Shown: positions 1 to 5,630 of the stretch, piece by piece | Layout: every line of letters starts with the position of its first letter | Numbering within the stretch: position 1 is the stretch's first letter | Assembly (NCBI GenBank): GCA_028715095.1 | Contig: JAQUSM010000079.1 | Span: 1 to 5,670 of the forward strand | DNA from: Candidatus Omnitrophota bacterium | GTDB taxonomy: Bacteria > Omnitrophota > Gorgyraeia > Gygaellales > Profunditerraquicolaceae | Length of the DNA: 5,670 nucleotides | Direction: 5' to 3' | The notes under the pieces: generated by a model | Seen by the model: the letters and a program-made list of their open reading frames with translations, nothing else | Database searches by the model: none | What the model was told of the DNA's origin: nothing | Position numbers and translations under genes: made by a program

Positions 1-2
1 TG

Positions 3-347
3 TCAGCAGAATCCCCGTTTATGGAAATGGAGAGTTTGAGCTTGTCTGCAAATTTCCTATTCTCCCGTACGCAGATTCTTTCTCAGGACAGCAATCCCCC
101 TTGTCTATCAATTCATGTACTGGTGGTAGAGCTGCGCGATGATATTTTAGACCAGGTAAATAAACTTTATTTTGAGCGCTTACGGGTGAAGTCTGAGCTG
201 GATAATCTGGCTATTGAGGACAGGAATAAAAGGTTTGATAAACAGTTGAAACTTGAGGAACTGACTGCCTCCCTGGACTCGCTTACATCCGGGTATTATT
301 CAAAACAATTACAGCATTTATCCGCTCATGAAATTTCTTGCAAATAG
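3..347 (+). CDS. C-terminal end of an unidentified protein (5' partial)
   Basis: The reading frame is open from the left edge to a TAG at 345-347, so this is probably the tail of a longer protein; the ATGs at 21 and 27 are in frame but nothing marks them as true starts. The visible 114 residues begin with a Ser/Leu-rich, beta-prone stretch. A highly charged helical segment follows, carrying the pattern ELRDDILDQVNKLYFER, then LKLEELTASLDSLTSGYYS close to the end. From memory, the same pattern (ELR-D-IL--VNKLYFERRR ... LQELTA-IDALTGGYFS) closes uncharacterised, probably exported proteins in Omnitrophota and Deltaproteobacteria. I do not know a function or family name. The helix looks able to form a coiled coil. 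Its relation to the operon downstream is unclear: 68 bases separate it from trxA, with no obvious terminator between them. Confidence 0.7.
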   Translation, partial: SAESPFMEMESLSLSANFLFSRTQILSQDSNPPCLSIHVLVVELRDDILDQVNKLYFERLRVKSELDNLAIEDRNKRFDKQLKLEELTASLDSLTSGYYSKQLQHLSAHEISCK

Positions 348-364
348 CTTCTGTTTGTGATAAT
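338..364 (+). promoter_or_regulatory. Possible sigma70-type promoter upstream of trxA
   Basis: TTGCAA at 338-343 and GATAAT at 359-364 resemble -35 and -10 boxes, and TG at 356-357 would make an extended -10. The spacer is only 15 bases, shorter than the preferred 17, and the -35 overlaps the end of the preceding gene. This is the only gap in the window long enough to hold a promoter for the trxA-to-trxB run. The region is AT-rich, so a chance match is quite possible. Confidence 0.25.
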
Positions 365-415
365 TTATTACGACCTGCCAATTTATTAACCCTTTTATTA
401 TGAAGGATTTCATCT

Positions 416-736
416 ATGAGCGCTCTACATTTTACGGATACTAACTTTAAAAAAGAGGTATTAGAATCTGGACAGTTGACCCTGGTTGATTTTTGGGCTA
501 TTTGGTGCGGTCCCTGCAAGATGATTGCCCCGCATATTGATGAACTGGCTAAGGAGTATGCCGGCAAGGTGAAAATCGGCAAAGTAGATGTTGATGCTAA
601 CCCCAAGGTCGCCACTGAATACGGGGTGATGTCGATTCCGACCATCATTTTCTTTAAGAATGGCAAGGTTTTTAACCAGATTGTCGGCGCGGCCAGTAAG
701 CTTGATATAAAACGTAAAATAGAAGAAAATCTTTGA
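416..736 (+). CDS. trxA: Thioredoxin
   Basis: A small cytoplasmic dithiol-disulfide oxidoreductase of 106 residues, the normal size for a single-domain thioredoxin. The active site WCGPC puts the redox cysteines at 31 and 34. The buried Asp25 sits in LVDFWA, and the cis-proline is Pro75 in SIPT. The strand following it (IIFFKNGK) and the glycine at 91 (VGA) also match the family. The start is supported by AAGGA at 403-407, eight bases before the ATG, and by the fit to the usual thioredoxin N-terminus. Reduced thioredoxin donates electrons to enzymes such as ribonucleotide reductase and peroxiredoxins. Its likely partner, thioredoxin reductase, lies five genes downstream in the same run. The stop codon overlaps the next start (TGATG), suggesting translational coupling to the BioD/DRTGG gene. 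Confidence 0.95.
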   Translation: MSALHFTDTNFKKEVLESGQLTLVDFWAIWCGPCKMIAPHIDELAKEYAGKVKIGKVDVDANPKVATEYGVMSIPTIIFFKNGKVFNQIVGAASKLDIKRKIEENL

Positions 737-1824
737 TGCGTAAAATATTTATTGCCGCCACCAAACAAAATGACGGCAAGACTACGGTATCTCTGGGGAT
801 AATCAAAAACCTGCAGGAGAAATTCGGTAAAGTAGGTTTTATCAAGCCTATCGGCCAGAGATATCTGGAAGAAGAAGGTTTAAAGATTGACGAGGATTCT
901 ATCCTTATTGAGGAGGTCTGCGGGATAAAATCCGGGCTCAAGGATATGAGCCCGATCGCGGTAGAGAAAGGTTTTACGGAAAAATATATTATGAAGCCGG
1001 ACAAGAAGAATATTACCGGCCAAATTCAGAATTCTTTCCGCAGGATTTCCAGGAATCAACAATTAGTGGTAATTGAAGGCACGGGCCATGCCGGGGTTGG
1101 TTCAGTATTTGACCATTCCAACGCTTCGGTCGCCAGGCTCCTGGGTTCAAAAGTAATAATTATTTCTTCGGGTGGAGTGGGCCGTCCGATTGACGAAATT
1201 ATTCTAAATAAAGCTCTTTTTGAAAAAGAGGGAGTTAAGGTTTTAGGCGTAATTGTAAACAAAGTCCTGCCTGATAAATTTGAGAAAATCAGCCGCCTGG
1301 TAAGGAAAGGCCTGGAGAGAAAAGGGATTGACGTGTTGGGTGTTTTGCCTTTTAACCCTATGCTGGCGCGGCCTACGTTTGAGCAGATCCTGGAGGAAAC
1401 CGATTTCCAGGTGCTTTGCGGGAAAGAGTTCCTGGAGCGTTCTGTTGCCAAGGTGATTGTCGCTGCAATGGAGGCCCGCGATGCGGTGCGTTATATCAGC
1501 GAAGACAGCCTTATGATTACTCCGGGCGACCGGGAGGATATGATTATCTGCGGCCTTAGCAGTTTTCGGGACGCCGGCAATAGTAAATTAAAGATCTGCG
1601 GAATGGTTTTGACCGGCGGGATTACTCCGGAGCCGCCGATCATGGGCCTTTTGTCAAAGGCCCAGATTCCGGTTTTGTTATCTAAATCCGATACTTATGA
1701 TGTGGCTACCTGCCTGCATGACCTGACGGTAAAGATCCGCCCCTGCGACAAGGATAAGATTGATACTGTAATTAAATTGATCAAGGAAAATGTTGATTTT
1801 AAGAAAATTTTGAAAGGAATCTAA
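736..1824 (+). CDS. BioD-like ATPase with DRTGG domain (stand-alone Pta regulatory part)
   Basis: A 362-residue protein matching the N-terminal two thirds of long (E. coli-type) phosphotransacetylases. Residues 1 to about 215 form a dethiobiotin synthetase-like P-loop domain: a nucleotide loop at 8-17 (ATKQNDGKTT), FIKPIGQ at 35-41, a Walker B-like VVIEGTGHAG at 111-120, and LGVIVNKV at 170-177. Residues about 216-330 match the DRTGG domain, with TPGDRED at 262-268 and VLTGGITP at 291-298; the naming Asp-Arg pair is Val-Leu here. In long Pta enzymes this region regulates or stabilises the catalytic domain rather than making biotin, and the gene immediately upstream of pta supports that role here. 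I chose the ATG at 736, overlapping the trxA stop by one base; a TTG at 733 directly before it is in frame but less likely. A true BioD is unlikely because of the DRTGG domain and the context. Confidence 0.85.
   Translation: MRKIFIAATKQNDGKTTVSLGIIKNLQEKFGKVGFIKPIGQRYLEEEGLKIDEDSILIEEVCGIKSGLKDMSPIAVEKGFTEKYIMKPDKKNITGQIQNSFRRISRNQQLVVIEGTGHAGVGSVFDHSNASVARLLGSKVIIISSGGVGRPIDEIILNKALFEKEGVKVLGVIVNKVLPDKFEKISRLVRKGLERKGIDVLGVLPFNPMLARPTFEQILEETDFQVLCGKEFLERSVAKVIVAAMEARDAVRYISEDSLMITPGDREDMIICGLSSFRDAGNSKLKICGMVLTGGITPEPPIMGLLSKAQIPVLLSKSDTYDVATCLHDLTVKIRPCDKDKIDTVIKLIKENVDFKKILKGI
933..954 (+). repeat. Perfect inverted repeat inside the BioD/DRTGG gene
   Basis: CGGGCTCA (933-940) and its exact reverse complement TGAGCCCG (947-954) enclose a 6-base loop, giving an 8-base-pair GC-rich stem in the mRNA at about codons 66-73. 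No T run follows, so it is not an intrinsic terminator. The structure is seen directly; any role is unknown. Confidence 0.5.
1643..1664 (+). repeat. Perfect inverted repeat near the 3' end of the BioD/DRTGG gene
   Basis: TGGGCCTTT (1643-1651) and AAAGGCCCA (1656-1664) are exact reverse complements around a 4-base loop, TGTC, making a tight 9-base-pair hairpin at about codons 303-309. It lies some 160 bases upstream of pta. The bases right after it are mixed (GATTCCGG, then TTTT), so it does not look like a standard terminator. It could slow exonucleases or ribosomes, but that is only a possibility. Confidence 0.5.
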
Positions 1825-1825
1825 A

Positions 1826-2755
1826 ATGGATGCGATTAACCGGATTCGAAATCTTGCTAAAAGAAAACTTATGACAATTGTCCTGCCGGAATATGAGGAC
1901 AAAAGGACTCTGGAGGCTGCGCGCATTGTCCGGGAGGAGAAAATTGCCAATCCCCTGGTTTTGACCCCCGACATGATCGACAAAAACCAGCTGGATAGTT
2001 ATATCCAGGAATATTATCAATTATACCAGTCCAAGGATATCAGCCTGGACATAGTAAAAAAACTTTTTTCCGACAACATTTATTACGCGGCGATGATGAC
2101 CCGACACGGCAAGGCCGATGGCCTGGTTGCCGGGGCAATCCACACTACCGCTGATGTGGCGAGAGCCTGTATACGCTGCATCGGGATGGATGAGCGTTTT
2201 ACTATCGTTTCAAGTTGTTTTATTATGGATCTTCCGGGCAACCAGTATGGGGATAACGGGACATTTATTTTTGCGGATTGCGGGATTATTCCCGACCCTA
2301 ATGCCCGTCAACTATACTGTATTGCTTTGACTTCTGCGGAATTAGCGGGTAAGGTGCTGGATATTACCCCGCGCATAGCTTTTTTAAGTTACTCTACCAA
2401 GGGTTCAGCTAAAACAAAGTCTGCCGAGAAAATAGCCGAAGCCTTGGCTTTACTTAAAGCGCAATCTCCCGGGATATTAGCTGACGGAGAATTGCAGGCT
2501 GATGCGGCAATCGTGCCGGAGGTAGCTGAAATAAAATGCCCGGACAGCCCGATTCACGGGAAAGCCAACGTGCTTATTTTCCCCAATCTGGAGGCCGGGA
2601 ACATCGGTTATAAGCTTTCGCAGCGGCTCAGCGGTTGCCGGGCAATCGGACCGTTGTTCTTGGGTTTGAATAAACCGGCAAGTGATTTATCCCGCGGGTG
2701 TTTTGCGCAGGATATCGTTGATAGTGTGGCGGTTTCGGCAATAAGGGCCCAATGA
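1826..2755 (+). CDS. pta: Phosphate acetyltransferase, short catalytic form
   Basis: Catalyses acetyl-CoA + phosphate = acetyl phosphate + CoA in the cytoplasm; AckA, encoded next, converts the product to acetate and ATP. The 309 residues are a single PTA/PTB-type catalytic domain: VLPEYEDKRTLEAA near the N-terminus, GLVAGAIHTTADVAR at 99-113, YGDNGTFIFADCG at 141-153, SYSTKGSAK at 188-196, DGELQADAAIVP at 220-231 and DLSRGC at 287-292. By recalled alignment to the Methanosarcina enzyme, Ser289, Arg290, Asp296, Arg113 and Arg267 match active-site or CoA-binding residues. The protein is about 20 residues shorter than the usual 325-335, all lost between residues 46 and 60, and the conserved LRKHKG motif reads LYQSKD. 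The start has AAAGGA at 1813-1818, seven bases upstream, and only one base separates it from the previous stop. These motifs fit Pta rather than phosphate butyryltransferase. Confidence 0.93.
   Translation: MDAINRIRNLAKRKLMTIVLPEYEDKRTLEAARIVREEKIANPLVLTPDMIDKNQLDSYIQEYYQLYQSKDISLDIVKKLFSDNIYYAAMMTRHGKADGLVAGAIHTTADVARACIRCIGMDERFTIVSSCFIMDLPGNQYGDNGTFIFADCGIIPDPNARQLYCIALTSAELAGKVLDITPRIAFLSYSTKGSAKTKSAEKIAEALALLKAQSPGILADGELQADAAIVPEVAEIKCPDSPIHGKANVLIFPNLEAGNIGYKLSQRLSGCRAIGPLFLGLNKPASDLSRGCFAQDIVDSVAVSAIRAQ
2743..2747 (+). promoter_or_regulatory. Ribosome binding site that decides the ackA start
   Basis: AAGGG lies within the last codons of pta. Two consecutive ATGs follow, at 2752 and 2755. 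The spacing is only 4 bases to the first and 7 to the second, which favours 2755; that choice also gives the N-terminus MKILVINSGSS usual for acetate kinases. Confidence 0.5.
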
Positions 2756-3816
2756 TGAAGATACTGGTAATTAACAGCGGAAGCTCCTCCATCAAGTATA
2801 AGCTTTTTGATATGCCCGCGGAGCTTTTGATTTCAAAAGGCACGCTTGAGCATATAGGAGAGAAGGGTTCCAAATTTGCCGACCATTACTCCGGTTTAAA
2901 AACCATACTGGAAAAAGTTGATTCTGTTCAGGCCATAGGCCACCGTGTAGTCCATGGCGCCGAGAAATTTAAAAAACCTGCGCAAGTTAACGCCAAGGTC
3001 ATAAACGGAATTAAAGAATGCTGCGCTATCGCTCCTTTGCATAATCCGGCGAATTTATCCGGCATACTTGCTTGTCAAAAACTTCTGCCCGGGGTAAAAC
3101 AGGTTGCGGTTTTTGATACGGCATTTCATCAAAGTATCCCGGAGCACGCTTATATATACGGTTTGCCTTATGATTATTACCAGAGGCTAAAAATAAGAAA
3201 ATATGGTTTCCACGGCACCAGCCATGAGTATATTGCCGCCGAAGCCGGCAGGATACTTAAGAAACCGCTTAAAAAATTGAAATTGATTAGCTGTCATTTA
3301 GGAAATGGCTGCAGTATTACCGCTATTGATAAGGGTAAGTCAGTAGATACGAGTATGGGATTTACGCCTTTAGAAGGCTTGGTTATGGGCACGCGCTGCG
3401 GTGATGTTGACCCGGCGTTAGTTACGCATATTATGGGCAAGGAGAAAATAAGCAGCCATGAAATGGAGCGTATTTTAAATAAGGAAAGCGGCCTTAAGGG
3501 AATATCCGGAATTAGTAATGATATGCGTTCTCTTGAAATAAAGGCTAATGCAGGCAACAGGCGCGCCAGGCTTGCTATTGATATATTTGTTTACAGGATC
3601 AGGAAATATATCGGGGCGTATCTGTCGGTTTTGGGAGGCTTGGATGCCTTGATATTTACCGCCGGTATAGGAGAGAACCAGGCAAGTGTCAGGAGCAGGA
3701 TTTGCAGCGGGTTATTCAGGTATTTAAGGAAGAAACCGGCGATTATAGTTATTCCCACAAATGAAGAGTTGATGATTGCGCGTCAGGCCTATAAATTAAT
3801 CGGCACCCCGCGCTAA
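2755..3816 (+). CDS. ackA: Acetate kinase, compact form
   Basis: Interconverts acetyl phosphate + ADP and acetate + ATP; with Pta it forms the standard acetate-producing or acetate-activating route. It belongs to the ASKHA fold: the first phosphate loop is VINSGSSS at 5-12 (Asn7, Ser10, Ser12), with GHRVVHG at 62-68 (Arg64), VFDTAFH at 119-125 (Asp121), KYGFHGTSH at 149-157 (His153), CHLGNG at 180-185 (His181, Asn184), MGTRCGDVDPA at 211-221 (Arg214), FTAGIGEN at 301-308 and PTNEELMIA at 334-342 (Glu337). All catalytic residues I can place are present. At 353 residues it is about 45-50 shorter than the usual 395-408; the losses fall between GTLEHIG and AIGHRVVHG (about 27) and just before IIVIPTNEE (about 20). 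The chosen ATG overlaps the pta stop by one base; the ATG at 2752 would add one methionine. Pta and AckA are clearly coupled. Confidence 0.95.
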   Translation: MKILVINSGSSSIKYKLFDMPAELLISKGTLEHIGEKGSKFADHYSGLKTILEKVDSVQAIGHRVVHGAEKFKKPAQVNAKVINGIKECCAIAPLHNPANLSGILACQKLLPGVKQVAVFDTAFHQSIPEHAYIYGLPYDYYQRLKIRKYGFHGTSHEYIAAEAGRILKKPLKKLKLISCHLGNGCSITAIDKGKSVDTSMGFTPLEGLVMGTRCGDVDPALVTHIMGKEKISSHEMERILNKESGLKGISGISNDMRSLEIKANAGNRRARLAIDIFVYRIRKYIGAYLSVLGGLDALIFTAGIGENQASVRSRICSGLFRYLRKKPAIIVIPTNEELMIARQAYKLIGTPR

Positions 3817-3847
3817 AGGTATTGCGCGGGTGTACCCTTTCCGGGTA
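3804..3847 (+). promoter_or_regulatory. Two small tandem hairpins between ackA and panD
   Basis: CCCGCGC (3807-3813) pairs with GCGCGGG (3824-3830), with the ackA stop codon in the 10-base loop; a further two pairs form past a one-base bulge (3804-3805 with 3831-3832). TACCC (3833-3837) then pairs with GGGTA (3843-3847), directly next to the panD ribosome binding site AAGGAG at 3847-3852. GGGTGTACCC (3828-3837) is a competing self-complementary alternative. There is no T run, so these are not a classic terminator. They could limit read-through or access of ribosomes to panD; this is inference. Confidence 0.35.
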
Positions 3848-3860
3848 AGGAGAAAATAAA

Positions 3861-4211
3861 ATGTTAAGGACGATGTTAAAATCCAAAATCCACAGGGCAA
3901 CGGTAACTGAAGCCAACCTTTATTATGAAGGGAGCATTACCATTGACGCCCGGCTGATCCGGGCGGCAGACATGCTGGAGTATGAAAAAGTCGAGGTGCT
4001 TAATCTTAGCAACGGCCAGCGTATTGAGACTTATGTGATTGAAGGCAAGCCCGGAAGCGGAGTGGTTTGTCTGAATGGCCCGGCTGCCAGGGGGGCTTGT
4101 GTCGGAGACCAGGTAATTATTGTTTCTTACGTCTTGCTTGAAGATGCTCCGGCAAATAAAATTAAACCAAAAGTGATAAAAGTAAATGCCAGAAACCAGA
4201 TTAAAAGTTAG
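3861..4211 (+). CDS. panD: Aspartate 1-decarboxylase proenzyme
   Basis: Decarboxylates L-aspartate to beta-alanine, the precursor that joins pantoate to make pantothenate and then coenzyme A. The 116 residues match the family's usual 115-130. The self-cleavage site Gly24-Ser25 lies in YYEGSIT; Ser25 is expected to become the pyruvoyl cofactor of the alpha chain. Other family features are the N-terminus MLRTMLKSKIHR (Lys9), ETYVIEG with Tyr58, Arg54, the LNGPAAR segment (usually NGAAAR), and VGDQVIIVSY. The start is supported by AAGGAG at 3847-3852, eight bases upstream, and by the family N-terminus. No other pantothenate gene is present in the window. It follows ackA after 44 bases and overlaps def by 26. 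Because CoA is the Pta substrate, co-transcription with pta-ackA is sensible, though it may simply reflect operon packing. Confidence 0.96.
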   Translation: MLRTMLKSKIHRATVTEANLYYEGSITIDARLIRAADMLEYEKVEVLNLSNGQRIETYVIEGKPGSGVVCLNGPAARGACVGDQVIIVSYVLLEDAPANKIKPKVIKVNARNQIKS

Positions 4212-4704
4212 AATATTGGGGGATCCTGTATTAAGGAAGAAAGCAAAGCCGGCTAAAGAGGTTACTGCTGAACACCGCAGGATCCTGAATTTAATGGCGG
4301 AGTCTATGTACGGCAGCTCCGGTATCGGCTTAGCCGCTCCGCAGATTGGCATAAGCACGCGGTTAATTGTGGTAGATATAGGAGAGGGCCTTTATAAACT
4401 GGTCAATCCTAAAATTGTAAAGCGCCAGGGTTCTCAAGCTATCCAGGAGGGCTGCCTCAGCGTACCGGGAATATGCATCAAGGTAAGGCGTTCAAAGCAA
4501 GTTTGGGTTGAGGCGCTTGATGAAAATAACCGGCCGCTGAAAATAGAAGCCAAAGACCTCTTCGCTTGTGTATTGCAGCACGAGATTGATCATTTAGAGG
4601 GAAGGTTGATAATTGATTACACATCTTTCCTGGAGAAGTTGAAAATCAAAAGAAAATTGGCGGCATTAAAGAAAAACGCAACGGCTGCTAAATTGCAGCT
4701 TTAA
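4186..4704 (+). CDS. def: Peptide deformylase
   Basis: Removes the formyl group from the N-terminal methionine of new proteins, releasing formate. All three deformylase motifs are present in 172 residues: GIGLAAPQIG at 46-55, EGCLSVP at 88-94 and QHEIDHLEG at 131-139. Cys90, His132 and His136 bind the metal, and Glu133 is the catalytic acid/base. The N-terminus LKVRILGDPVLRKKAKP is typical of the family. The C-terminal 25 residues are rich in Lys and Ala and probably helical. The start is fixed: an in-frame TAA at 4183-4185 directly precedes the ATG, and no later candidate keeps the conserved N-terminus. The ATG lies inside panD, overlapping it by 26 bases, and I see no strong Shine-Dalgarno sequence before it, so translation probably relies on ribosomes already on panD. 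Confidence 0.96.
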   Translation: MPETRLKVRILGDPVLRKKAKPAKEVTAEHRRILNLMAESMYGSSGIGLAAPQIGISTRLIVVDIGEGLYKLVNPKIVKRQGSQAIQEGCLSVPGICIKVRRSKQVWVEALDENNRPLKIEAKDLFACVLQHEIDHLEGRLIIDYTSFLEKLKIKRKLAALKKNATAAKLQL

Positions 4705-4718
4705 CGGGGTTATTAATA

Positions 4719-5630
4719 ATGCATGATTTAATTATTATCGGTGCCGGTCCTGCGGGGCTTACTGCAGCCTTATATGCCGGACGCAGCCGGTTAGACACGG
4801 TTTTAATCGAGAAGATGGCTCCTGGCGGCAGGATCCTGATGAGCGAGACTATTGAGAATTATCCGGGTTTTCCTGGCGGCATATCTACGGTTGAGTTAAT
4901 CAGCCGCATGGAACAGCAGGTAAAAGAATTAGGCGTAAAGATTCAAAGCGATGAAGTATTGGATTTAGATTGTGAAAAGAAGACAATTACGGCTTCAAGC
5001 GGTACATATGCTGCCCGTGCGGTTATTATTGCCAGCGGGGCGCATCCGCGTAAATTAAATGTTCCCGGGGAAAAAGAGTATACCGGCCGGGGGGTTTCTT
5101 ATTGCGCTACCTGCGATGCCCCCTTTTTCAAAGGAAAAAAAGTGGTTCTTGTCGGAGGCGGCAATGCGGTTGCCGAAGAGGCAATATATCTTAGCCGTTT
5201 TGCCAGTTCAGTAAATATAATCCACCGCCGCCAGGACCTGCGTGCTTCAGAAATATTGCAGGAAAAGATGCAGCAGGATAAGAAAATCAGTTTTATTTTA
5301 AGCAGCCTGGTTACTGAAATTAAAGGGGCTAAAAAAGTTGAGGCAGTAAAAATAAAAGATTTATTATCCGGTAAAGAAAGCGATTTTGCATGTGACGGTG
5401 TTTTTATCTATATCGGTTATGAGCCGGAGACAGTATTTTTAAAAGGAAAGCTGCAGATGGATGAAGCTGGTTTTATCATCTCAAATGAGTCTATGGCCAC
5501 CTCAGTTGATGGGGTATTTGCCTGCGGGGATTGCCGTAAGAAGAGTTTATACCAGGTGATAAACGCCTGTGGCGACGGGGCAGTGGCAGCTGATTCTGCG
5601 TACAAGTTTATTGCGGATAGGAGCAGATAA
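4719..5630 (+). CDS. trxB: Thioredoxin reductase (NADPH)
   Basis: A flavoenzyme that passes electrons from NADPH through FAD and a cysteine pair to thioredoxin, presumably the TrxA encoded at the start of the cluster. The 303 residues fit the low-molecular-weight bacterial type (about 300-320). The FAD-binding GAGPAG is at 8-13, with ENYPGFPGG at 46-54. The redox pair is CATC at 129-132, followed by Asp133. The NADPH domain (about 116-244) has GGGNAVAEEA at 146-155 and the phosphate-binding HRRQDLR at 169-175, which argues for NADPH rather than ferredoxin as donor. The second FAD motif is GVFACGD at 265-271, then QVINACGDGAVAA. Extra cysteines at 269, 272 and 284 lie in or near the FAD motif, where Ala or Val is common. 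The upstream GGGG at 4706-4709 is a weak ribosome binding site, 14 bases after def. Confidence 0.95.
   Translation: MHDLIIIGAGPAGLTAALYAGRSRLDTVLIEKMAPGGRILMSETIENYPGFPGGISTVELISRMEQQVKELGVKIQSDEVLDLDCEKKTITASSGTYAARAVIIASGAHPRKLNVPGEKEYTGRGVSYCATCDAPFFKGKKVVLVGGGNAVAEEAIYLSRFASSVNIIHRRQDLRASEILQEKMQQDKKISFILSSLVTEIKGAKKVEAVKIKDLLSGKESDFACDGVFIYIGYEPETVFLKGKLQMDEAGFIISNESMATSVDGVFACGDCRKKSLYQVINACGDGAVAADSAYKFIADRSR
5619..5623 (+). promoter_or_regulatory. Ribosome binding site for the gene at the right edge
   Basis: AGGAG within the last codons of trxB sits seven bases before the ATG at 5631. This is a strong match at good spacing, and the main evidence that a new gene begins there. Confidence 0.6.

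Noticed and set aside
348..415. Terminator after the first gene
   Set aside because: No GC-rich stem followed by a T run is present in this AT-rich gap.
283..768. Long minus-strand open frame opposite trxA
   Set aside because: It is the antisense shadow of a clear thioredoxin gene, shows no recognisable domain, and trxA has a complete family match and ribosome binding site.
736..1824. Dethiobiotin synthetase (bioD)
   Set aside because: The C-terminal DRTGG domain and position directly before pta fit the Pta regulatory region; BioD is usually about 220-240 residues and no biotin gene is nearby.
1826..2755. Phosphate butyryltransferase (ptb), suggested by the short length
   Set aside because: The motifs YGDNGTFIFADCG, SYSTKGSA and DLSRGC are those of phosphate acetyltransferase, and acetate kinase follows.
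3876..4358. Minus-strand open frame opposite panD and def
   Set aside because: It lies opposite two well-supported genes and its translation shows no family pattern.
4278..4838. The 10-base palindrome CAGGATCCTG at 4278-4287 and again at 4829-4838
   Set aside because: Both copies encode the tripeptide Arg-Ile-Leu with the same codons in def and trxB; chance codon choice explains them, and there is no third copy or regular spacing.
5159..5175. Six-base-pair hairpin CGGCAA/TTGCCG in trxB
   Set aside because: Short and inside the constrained nucleotide-binding motif; expected by chance at this length.
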